A model generated the notes under the pieces. That model saw nothing but the letters and a program-made list of their open reading frames with translations. It had not been told where the DNA came from and did no database searches. From Ooceraea biroi (lineage: Eukaryota; Arthropoda; Insecta; Hymenoptera; Formicidae), in contig NC_039507.1 in assembly GCF_003672135.1 (NCBI RefSeq), positions 11,284,290 through 11,348,289 of the forward strand: a DNA stretch of 64,000 nt, in the 5' to 3' direction. Shown piece after piece: positions 56,026 through 64,000 of this stretch (its first letter is position 1; each line of letters opens with the position of its first letter). The position numbers and the translations under genes are program-made.

Positions 56026-56337
56026 CTAATAATTGTATTTATATATAAATTTTTATTGTTTTCTTTCTTAATAATCAAAGAGGACCATCGTATTTTACAG
56101 ACTGAAAATACGATGGGGGTGGTAGCGCGGGTCCTCTTAAAAAAATCTAATAATGATTTTACCAGTCCTAAAAAAGAAATCTCACAAATTTACCTTTTTA
56201 AAAAAAAGGGAAAAAAGGCGCCAAGTACACGCGCCAGTCGCACCCAACCAAATAAAAATGAACTTATTTAAAAAATAGGTTCAATTCAGTTTGAGGATTT
56301 GTAATTTGAAATAATACTTGGCGTGCCCGGGTCGCAT
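56026..56337 (+). mobile_element. Helitron 3' tail, copy at 56 kb
   Basis: 56,040-56,253 matches 9,250-9,482; the following AATTCAGTTTGAGGATTTGT and TTGGCGTGCCCGGGTCGCA match the tails at 37,193 and 56,905. Two successive GTCGCA ends (56,243 and 56,335) suggest two stacked tails. Confidence 0.65.
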
Positions 56338-56569
56338 TGGATATGTATTCTTCTAAATTTGTACTGCCTTGAGTATTTTCACTAATGATCGTAAATCTTT
56401 GTATTTGGTAATATTAAAACAAATACTTTGTATTTGGTAATATTAAAACAAACGTTTACAGTTTTGCACATTAGCAAAGTGATTATAAATATCCCTTTTC
56501 ATACTCAATACAAATAATACTCAATACTCAATACAAATAATTTACATATAGAGTTTACACAAATTATAG

Positions 56570-56884
56570 TGTGAGCAATAATTACGTTGAGAACCGCTGT
56601 ACAAGACGCGTCGGTCATGCGATATCACATTTGTTCATTGCATCGTAGCAACCTGTTTATTTATCGTGGTGATGCATATTCATTTGCCAAAATTACCAGA
56701 CTACATATTTATTAATCGTCTTGACGACAACGGAAAAACAACGGTGCGAAGCTTGTCGATATAAAAGGCGCGGTTGCGAAGTCCGCCCGCTCTTTCGCAC
56801 TCTCTGCCTTAACCTGTAACGTCATAATAAACTTCCTGTTTCCCGAATTCCTGTTGTTCTGCCTACCCGTCCGTCCTGTCTACA
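56570..56884 (+). mobile_element. Solo LTR, 315 bp, ATAG target duplication
   Basis: It begins TGTGAGCAATAATTACG and ends CGTCCTGTCTACA, flanked by ATAG at 56,566-56,569 and 56,885-56,888. A TATA box (GATATAAAAGGCGCGG near 56,758) and a downstream AATAAA (about 56,825) give promoter and polyadenylation signals in the expected order. No internal genes remain, so this is a recombined solo LTR, probably Gypsy-like. Confidence 0.8.
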
Positions 56885-57088
56885 ATAGGTAGAACATACG
56901 TTTTAATGCGACTCGGGCACGCCAAGTATTATTTCAAATTACAAATCCTCAAACTGAATTGCTTCTAGGTACTTGGCTAGTTAACTATGGATTTCATCAT
57001 ATTTAGTTTTGTTTTTTTATGTACTTGTCGTATTTTTTTACCTTTATAAGGTTTTTTAGAGGGATCTCATTACTTTTTGTAAAACTTT

Positions 57089-57532
57089 TTATATTTTTTT
57101 TCCAAAAAATATATATGCATTTTTAGCATTTCGCGGCCAACTGCACTTTTGTACTTTCGAATCATTTATTAATTGCCATTCGGTACCTTTAGCACGTACT
57201 ATGTTTGTATAATGTCCATCAATTATACTTTCACCTTTATGAAAAATTCCACTAATAATTTTATATATATTCGCACCAATAGAGATCTTTTCCGTAGGTA
57301 CACCTTTAATTTTTAAATCTGTTATTTTAATAATTTGTGTATCACTAACTTTAAATAACAATAACTGTAAGATGATAACACTTCCTGTTATACTTATGTC
57401 AGTCTTTGCAAGTATAGAAGTAGCACCACAATTAGTACATATTTTTTTCACATTATTCCAATGTGAAAAACTATATTGTATTAATTCTTGTAAAGTGTAT
57501 GATTTTTTTAAATTGTCAGGTAATTGGAGCAA
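57089..57532 (-). pseudogene. Helitron USP domain, C-terminal half
   Basis: This fragment of a ubiquitin-specific protease domain (147 codons) includes LLQLPDNLKKSYTLQELIQY, the zinc CTNCGATS pair, the His box IIDGHYTNIVR and a WPRNAKNAYIFFG end. The preceding part (IEHQLNISLRCKLCNYTN) lies beyond the mariner at 58,826-58,900. The Cys box is lost. It aligns throughout with 53,230-53,750 but is clearly diverged, so it is an older or separate copy of the family. Confidence 0.75.
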
Positions 57533-57537
57533 TAATA

Positions 57538-58823
57538 TTGGGTCATTAAGTATGAAACTTTACAAATAGAACATAAACTTTTGCATTTTTTGGTACATGG
57601 ACATGATTTATTTTCAATCGAAGTATGCGCCCATGTTATCTACACACTTCTGCCATTTTAGTGGTAGTTGGTCTATGCCTCTACTATAGAAGCCAGGAGT
57701 ACGGGAATCGATGAAGTCGCGGAAGGCTGTTTCGACTGCCTGTTGAGAATTGAAGAATTGTCCCACCAACAAGTTGTCCAAATTCCGGAAGAAGTGATAG
57801 TCGGTAGGTGATAGATCTGGTGAATATGGTGGATGACGGAGAGTTTCCAATTCCAACTCCCGTAGCTTTGCCACGGTCAGTCGTGCAGTGTGCGGTCGAG
57901 CATTATCATGCAACAGGATTGGCATTGACCGATTGACCAATTTCGGTTGTTTAATAGCAAGCTGTTGCATCATTTCGTCCAGTTGCTTGCAATATACTTC
58001 AGCCGTTATCGATGTACCAGGTTTCATAAAGTTGTAGTAGATAACACCTGACCTGGACCACCAAACAGTCACCATAAGCTTCTTCTGTGTAACGTTGGGT
58101 TTCGCGTGATGTCTCGGTGGTTCATCAGCGTTCAACCACTGATGTGAGCGTTTACGATTGTCGTAGAGTATCCACTTTTCATCGCAGGTCACAATTCGAT
58201 TAAAAAAAGATTCATTTTTGTGACGGGAAAGCAAAGAAAGTGAAGCCTCTAGACGTTGCGCCTACTGCGCATCGGTCAATTCGTGCGGGACCAATTTGTC
58301 CAACTTCTTTATCTTACCAATTGCAGCTAAATGAACCAATATGGTGGGTATGGAAACATTGAATATCGATGCCAATTCACGTGTACTTTGAGATGGATCG
58401 GACTCTACTACGGCTCTCAAGTGATCATTATCCACCTTCGTCTTTGGTCTTCCACGTGGCTCATTAGCGAGGCTGAAATCTCCATCTCTGAAGTTTTTGA
58501 ACCAATTGCCCACCGTTGCTTTAGTAGTTGAACCTTCACCAAATACAGCGTTGATATTACGAGCTGTCTCCGACACTGTGGTTCCACGGCGGAACTCATA
58601 TTCATAAATCACACGAATTTTGGACTTTTCCATAGTTCTATAAAAAAGAATCGACCAATAAAACTAATGAAGATATTTGAACAAACAAATATGACATTTG
58701 AAGAGCGAACGTACATCTATCACACTAACCTAACCTGGTACTGACGTCTGGCGCCAAATTTGAGATAACAAATGTTAAAGATGGCGCTTTTACATTTGTA
58801 AAGTTTCATACTTAATGACCCAA
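57538..58823 (-). mobile_element. Mariner element (1,286 bp), TA duplication
   Basis: TTGGGTCATTAAGTATGAAA and its inverse bound the element, flanked by TA at 57,536-57,537 and 58,824-58,825. TIRs are about 30 bases. Its transposase is on the minus strand. It is inserted in the USP-coding part of the Helitron fragment, so it is younger than that. Confidence 0.95.
57614..58633 (-). pseudogene. Mariner transposase (DD34D), one in-frame stop
   Basis: The transposase starts MEKSKIRVIYEYEFRRGTTV, with the linker LVPHELTDAQ followed at once by TAG (about 58,262-58,264) and then a continuing frame to AYFD at 57,614. The triad is present: VTCDEKWIL, LHDNARPHTA, YSPDLSPTDYHFF, spaced 34 residues between the last two. 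Total about 339 residues. Apart from the single stop it looks complete, so it is a recent loss. It differs from the irritans-type copy at 30.3 kb and resembles the mellifera/cecropia side of mariners (tentative). Confidence 0.9.
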
Positions 58824-58917
58824 TATATAAGTTGTATAAATTTTTATGTTTGTATAATTGCATAGTTTACATCGTAAAGATATGTTTAATTGATGCTCGA
58901 TTACACTCTTTATATTA

Positions 58918-58950
58918 TCAAGCGACGCGGTAGCGTCGCGACGCCAAGTA
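58918..58950 (+). repeat. Hairpin terminal module, variant
   Basis: TCAAGCGACGCGGTAGCGTC continuing GCGACGCCAAGTA. It has the same architecture as the modules at 37,194, 42,085 and 46,614, but GAGACAC/GTGTCTC is replaced by GCGACGC/GCGTCGC: compensatory changes keep the stem. It is preceded by A. Confidence 0.7.
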
Positions 58951-59017
58951 CATAATCAAAAATAAGGTTCCGAACAATGAGAGTCACTGTATAATATCGA
59001 GTGTTACCAATTTCATT

Positions 59018-59300
59018 GCATAAACGTCGAGCGCTACCGTATAGCTTATCTGGAATTTATATTATTTGACAGGTCACATAGACTTATGATTAAAATATTT
59101 CAGGAACTAAAGCCGTAATCAAAAATCTACCGGCACTTTTATTATATAATATGGGTGCAAGTTTTTGATTGCGACCAATTTGATCAAGATTGATACAGTC
59201 AGTCTTGAGATATTGTAATCGTATATTATAATTGTGACGTTTCATTTTCCTTTTCCATGCAATTCAGGTTCAGACTCACGTACATATGTTCGCACATACA
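59018..59300. repeat. Dispersed 300-bp repeat, copy 2
   Basis: It matches 36,236-36,530 in the same orientation. It begins about 70 bases inside the TC-hairpin module, so it may be internal sequence of a non-autonomous element of that family. Confidence 0.75.
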
Positions 59301-59489
59301 CATAAGTAGTATAGCTAGGCGGGTTCTGGACCACTTTTGGGGAGGGGGTAAGATCGGTCCTAACCCAGGTCAGTTATGACTCATGCGCGGTCCTAACCCA
59401 AGTCGGTGTGACGAACGGAGGTCCTCGATTTTAGCGAGGCCGACCCTAACCGGCTGTTTTCGGTTTCTGACTAACACCGGCACGTCAGC
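59301..59489. other. Short GC-moderate segment
   Basis: It contains two GGTCCTAACCCA-GTC repeats (59,355-59,410) and a related GACCCTAACCGG. No gene. Confidence 0.4.
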
Positions 59490-59738
59490 TTAGAATAATG
59501 AGTGTACTGTCACCAATGAAGTAATTGAAGCGACCCGAATTTGCATATTCGTGATCAAATTGATTTTTAGGCGTGTGGGCACATTGATGGGATCGAATGG
59601 ATCAATGCCCAAACGTCCGGTGCCATCGACGAGCACGAAATAAGTGAAATAAAAAATAATTTGAACGGGTTCCACGTTTTGTACGCGTACCTTGAAGAAT
59701 GTCCTTGGCAGAACGGGGTTTTTATAAACAATAATCAT
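59490..59738 (-). other. Possible exon, unidentified
   Basis: An 82-codon frame reads FKVRVQNVEPVQIIFYFTYF then GRLGIDPFDPINVPTRLK. The IDPFDPINVP stretch faintly recalls secreted takeout/JH-binding proteins, but the match is too weak to name. Flanks offer no clear splice sites. It could be chance. Confidence 0.2.
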
Positions 59739-59829
59739 TCATATGATCGTTTCAGCGTAAAATCTTGAAAAGACCGGTATCGGGGCCGGCGAACGAATCC
59801 CTGCCGTGGCTGAGCGGATTTACCCCACA

Positions 59830-61079
59830 GGAATATCGTGTGCGAGCAGCGAACCGTTGTGAATATTCGTTATAATTTTATTAATAATATATAATGCCTT
59901 GTTCATAATATTCGTAACTTGTGCAAACGTGTGCGTGTGTGCGCGACATAATGTAAATGTAGATATATGTAGACATGTGTATTCATACGTAATAATAATG
60001 AAAAACTGTATATTCGTACATAATAATAAATTCAGTGTAATAAAATTTTATAATAAACATAATCATAGTCAAAAATAATCGCTTTCGTATCAATATCCTT
60101 TTGTAATTAACGTTGGAAATATTTATCGTGAAATATCATAATACCAGTGTATATTAATAGGTATTATAATAATTATCAGTGTAATATCCAATCGTAATCG
60201 ATAAGACACTTTGTTGAAATAATAGTTAATATTATTTTATTTGAAAATTGTACGTATTCAATGTAATAAAAAAAACGTGTTCGTAGCAAATAATCTAATA
60301 TTCATTTTCCATAATAAAATAATGAATCATTCGTAATAATCTTCAGGATCATTTAGATAATATTCACTTGTAATTAAATGTAATATTATTTTCCATTTGA
60401 ATACTGTAATAAGTTCGAAAATTGCAATGTGTATTTAACATTTTATCAATAAAGCTTGTAATTTCGTAGTTATCATACTTAATAATCATAATTTCATCTT
60501 TTCTGTGGCATCTGGTTAATAAAAAGTTAGTAATAATTCATGCAAATGTTGAAAATAATATTTTTCCGTACGCGGAATTAAGCAAAATTTAATATTAATC
60601 ATCTTGACAATTTAATACTTAATAATCTTGACTATAATGATGTAATAATTCATATAATAATTCATTGGAAAAAAGAGAAACTGTTCGTGTTAGTTCGTTA
60701 ATCATTATTGCAAATAATCATTGTAAGAAAATAGCTTGTCGCTGGGAAATCTCATCCTCAGGAAAGTGAAAGTAGTCGGAATAAAAAGGTTCATATTTTA
60801 TAATAATTATTATTCATTCTTTTCTTCGTGTGATAATTCGATTTCGATGGTTAATATTTATATTCTTCTTTTAGGTAAAGATCCTGACAAGGACCGAGTG
60901 GAAAATAGTACGTAATATTAATAATTAGGAATTGAAAGATTGGATTGATGAGTTCTCTACTCTAAGTAATAAATTCAATATAATAAGAATACTTTGCACA
61001 ATGCGTGATAACTTTATTGTTAGTTAACGGAATAAGAACAATAGTCGGAACGTGAGTCTACTAATGTCGGCTAATAATT
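59830..61079. other. AT-rich DNA; no gene seen
   Basis: Low-complexity TAATAAT-rich sequence with many ATTCGTAATAA words. No ORF or element recognised. Confidence 0.5.
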
Positions 61080-61424
61080 TTAACATAGTTTGAAATACCT
61101 TTCGCAAAGTAATTGTGGCGATGAGGCTCTTACGCTTTCGAATATTTCGTAATTGATTATCGGTACTCTTCGGTGCCTTCTTTCGTGTGCTCGGCATTCA
61201 GAGTCTTTACAAGAAAAGTGAAAAATGAAAAGATGTCCTCTGGACTTCGCAGAATCTTGAAGATCGAATGATGCAATCGCGCGGTTCGGTCGTCCGACGG
61301 GCGCGACGCAACGAAAATTGTTGTTCGCGTATTGCGGTGTTGAATATAGAAAGAAAGATAGAATACGCGTCGCGTACTTTTCAATGTCGGCGCGCACTTT
61401 AGAAATTGACTTTTGTATTTTTAC
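61080..61424. other. Mixed-composition DNA; no gene seen
   Basis: CpG-containing sequence before the tandem array. The minus-strand ORF over 61,080-61,616 has no recognisable domain. Confidence 0.35.
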
Positions 61425-61655
61425 GAGTGTCGTAAATACGGCGGACGCAGTACATGCGTCTGTTTTACTCGAGGTTCGCCCTCGAACTTTGTAATCGCGT
61501 ATTATTAGGTGAAAAATACGGACTGACGCGACACACCGTCTCTTTTGCTCGAGGTTCATCCTCAGACTTCCTATATTCGTATTAATGGTGGAAAAATACG
61601 GAATAACGCGACACACACATCCCTCTTATTCGAGGTTCGCCCTCAGACTGCTGGC
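61425..61655. repeat. 80-bp tandem repeat, about three units
   Basis: CGAGGTTCGCCCTCGAACTT-type words start at 61,470, 61,550 and 61,631, each preceded by an AAAATACGGANTGACGCG-like stretch, giving a period of 80-81 bases. The unit contains a CGAGG...CCTCG hairpin. Confidence 0.75.
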
Positions 61656-62623
61656 TGTCGATCGCGAGTCGTCAACGCCGCTAATCTCTGTGTGGCTGCA
61701 GCGAGAACTATTGCAGGGCCGCACTTACAAGACGCTCTTGTAATCTTGGCAATAATCGAGTAAATTATCAAATCGCTCGCTGTTTAAACAATTGCTGCGC
61801 GATATCACTTCGAATGAACGCATAAAGATTAACAATAAACAAATTACTATGATCAACCATCAAATAAACTATCATCACTGAATAATTAATTAATCTTTAC
61901 GGTAAATATTCAAAATTATATCTATCTTCTCAAAAATTATATGGATAAACGTAAATATTATTACAACTAATGGTCAAAAATAAAATGTAACTAATTATTA
62001 ATAAACTACAAATCGTTAACTACTGAAAAAAAATGTTATCAACTATTGTTCCAAAATATTTAAATGTATCGCGCGGTGAAACTAATGTTCTAATGTGCAA
62101 AATAAAATGATTCTAATTATTATCACGAACATAAACAAATAACTAATTAACAAATAATCTTCTCGCGGGCGCAACGCGCTTATATATTCGCATGTCCTAT
62201 TCTAAACGCGGTAGGTTGAAAATTAATCGGTTGTTTATCGGAATGCACGATGAAATCACCTAAATCGGGGTAATTGTTGCTCGTCTTAATTAACAAATAA
62301 ACAAATGCTTTTTCCTCGCGGATGTATCGCAGTTTATACGCAAATTGGGGGTGCCGGAGGTGTGACTCCACGGCAACGCTGTTGTATCGCGAAAATAAAC
62401 CGGTTTCTATCAACTATTAATTAATAAACAAATACTATCAATCATTTAAATTATCATATACGCTGTTTAACTAATAAAACCAATAAACAATAACTTTAAT
62501 ACAAAATAACTCTCAAATCTATGATGTTGAGCACAAATGTTCGATCAGCTGTGACAATATACCCATATATATACGTATTAGTGACATTTTATGATAAAAT
62601 TTTAAGAAATGTATATATATATA
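61656..62623. other. Mostly AT-rich DNA; no gene seen
   Basis: A CpG-containing patch at 62,160-62,410 within otherwise AT-rich DNA. No recognised gene or element. Confidence 0.4.
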
Positions 62624-62625
62624 TA

Positions 62626-64000
62626 CAGGGTGGTCCACTTAAATCGATCATTTTAGATATTTCACTTGTTTTTGATGATACGAAAAAATGTCTAAGGAAA
62701 AAGTTGCACCGTTCGAAGGGGCTATCATGATGACAGAACAACAATTTTTTCAAGGCTATTTTTTTCGGAGATTCAAAGGTCAAGATAATTTTTTTAAATG
62801 GAACTACATATTTTTGTTTGCGCAATTTTATAGCCAACATTGAGAGTAGTTCAGCGACCTATGACAACATGACCTGTAAATGATCTTGAACGCGGGAAAC
62901 AGAAAAATCAAACTTTATGCTCTTCAACACAAAAATTTATTTAAGGACGTGTTCGAAATTATGTCCTCCGACTTCAATACATTTTCTAATACGATGCACA
63001 AATGATACTCTTACCCTTTCTATCATTTCTGAATTTATACTAGCACATGCATTCAAAATGCGCTCTCTCATGTTCTCTTGTGTAGTTGGTACATCATTGT
63101 AAACAGTGTTCTTTAACATTCCCCACAAAAAAAAGTCTAAAGGATTCAAATCAGGAGAACGTGCTGGCCAACTGATATATCCTCCTCTTCCTATCCAGCG
63201 TTCCGGAAACATTTCGTGTAAAACTGTACGTGCAACACGTGCGTTATGAGCCGGACAACCATCATGCTGATACCACATTTGTAAACGAGTTTCTAACGGC
63301 ACCTCTTCCAATAAGTTTGGTAATTGTTGGGACAAAACATCAGCATATTTTTGACCATTTAATGTACCATCAATAAAAAAGGGCCAATGATTCGATTATG
63401 TAAAACACCACACCATACATTAAGACTCCATGGACGTTGACGTTCTACTTGTCGAAGCCACCTTGGATTTTCAACGGACCAATAGTGCATATTTCTTCTA
63501 TTTACTTGTCCATGGTTAGTGAAAGTTGATTCATCGGTAAACAAAATTCTGTTGAAGAAAAATTCATTGACCTCCAACTGTTGTAGCGCCCATTGACAAA
63601 ATTCTATTCGATTAATAAAATCATTTCCATGAAGTTCTTGATGCAATGCAATGTGATATGGATGAAATGAGTGACGTTTAACAATGCGTAAAACACTTGT
63701 CTTGGAAATACCAGTATTTCTTTGTATTTGTCGAGAACTGATATGTGGATTATTTGCCACTGCAGCCAAAACAGTAACTTCTGCTGGTTCATTAGTTTGT
63801 AAACGAGGTCGCATTTTCTTACGTGAACAAACACTTCCAGTTTCACGAAATGTTGTAATAAGACGGTCAAAAGCAGCGCGAGACGGTAAACGCTTTTCAG
63901 GGTATCTTTCGCCGTACATTCTCTGCGCCTCTGTAGAGCTTCTTCCGCTTTCACCGTAAATAAAAAGCATTTCTATTCTTTCCTCTTTCGTATAATCAGT
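62626..64000 (-). mobile_element. DD41D-type mariner-like element, cut by the window end
   Basis: The CAGGGTGGTCCACTTAAATC end follows TA at 62,624-62,625. The first 350 bases match 14,134-14,488. The transposase occupies the rest on the minus strand; its 5' TIR lies beyond 64,000. Confidence 0.9.
62937..64000 (-). pseudogene. DD41D mariner-like transposase, one frameshift, lacking its ATG in the window
   Basis: On the minus strand the frame enters at 64,000 with TDYTKEERIEMLFIYGESG; the fragment at 14,765 shows the ATG lies just outside. The N-terminal HTH region has SRQIQRNTGISKTSVLR. Catalytic Asp residues: ILFTDESTF, YQHDGCPAHNA and NPLDFFLWG, with 41 residues counted between the last two, the spacing of the rosa-like group. 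The frame is lost near 63,370 in a short A/T-run (IIGPFLL...) and resumes through LSQQLPNLLEEVPLE to NFEHVLK at 62,937. The single lesion suggests a recent copy. Confidence 0.85.

Larger units (their letters stand above)
56905..58916 (-). mobile_element. Helitron fragment, minus-strand copy
   Basis: It contains the end of a USP domain and the tail ending TTGGCGTGCCCGAGTCGCA at about 56,905. A mariner (57,538-58,823) splits it. Its 5' limit is the TC-hairpin module at 58,918 on the other strand. It is a 5'-truncated relative of the Helitron at 47.6-56.3 kb. Confidence 0.7.

Noticed and set aside
59490..59738. Exon of a takeout/juvenile-hormone-binding gene
   Set aside because: Only a short IDPFDPINVP-like match with no splice sites or second exon; kept as an unidentified low-confidence entry.

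Overview
This window looks like heterochromatin-like or repeat-dense DNA of an insect, most likely a hymenopteran such as an ant. The evidence is AT-rich DNA (apart from GC-rich R1-like retrotransposons), mariner-family transposons with TA target sites, R1-clade non-LTR elements, solo LTRs, a Helitron, THAP-domain genes with short GT-AG introns, and an intron-containing host gene of the FAM92/CIBAR (BAR-domain) family. The species call is inference. Nothing prokaryotic (operons, Shine-Dalgarno sites, CRISPR) is present.

Layout. 1-1,184: a decayed AT-rich non-LTR element (gag zinc knuckles plus endonuclease). 1,185-9,031: a giant fold-back with multi-kilobase arms and a 33-base loop. 9,032-9,482: 3' end of a Helitron. 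9,550-12,397: 5' region and broken ORF1 of a GC-rich R1-like element. 12,416-14,860: long-inverted-repeat elements, nested insertions and scrambled pieces of a DD41D mariner. 14,853-17,351: an unidentified ORF, a tRNA-like Pol III promoter, a solo LTR, then broken YqaJ-exonuclease and Ulp1-protease genes. 17,787-22,430: non-autonomous inverted-repeat elements and tandem repeats. 22,431-29,325: two R1-clade retrotransposons on the minus strand. 29,523-34,366: two THAP genes or gene remnants, one with an apparently intact mariner in its intron, between R1 5' ends in opposite orientation.

35,637-47,207: small fold-backs, then a palindrome of about 9.4 kb (37,194-46,614) whose arms each carry a copy of the FAM92-like gene and are bounded by a recurring hairpin module that starts with TC after an A, as Helitron 5' ends do. 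47,571-56,337: a decayed Helitron encoding a Ulp1/C48 protease, a basic repeat region, a HUH Rep domain, a Pif1 helicase and a C-terminal ubiquitin-specific protease, with a mariner (itself carrying a MITE) in its tail. 56,570-58,916: a solo LTR and a second, minus-strand Helitron fragment whose USP domain is split by another mariner. 58,918-64,000: repeats, AT-rich DNA, an 80-bp tandem array and a minus-strand DD41D mariner missing only its ATG.

Nearly every protein-coding unit is mobile and most are broken. The one apparently intact gene is the irritans-type mariner transposase at 30,327-31,355. The strongest candidates for something new are the Helitron combining a SUMO-type and a ubiquitin-type protease with Rep-helicase, and the hairpin-bounded palindrome that has duplicated a host BAR-domain gene. 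All identifications come from reading motifs; no database search was run.
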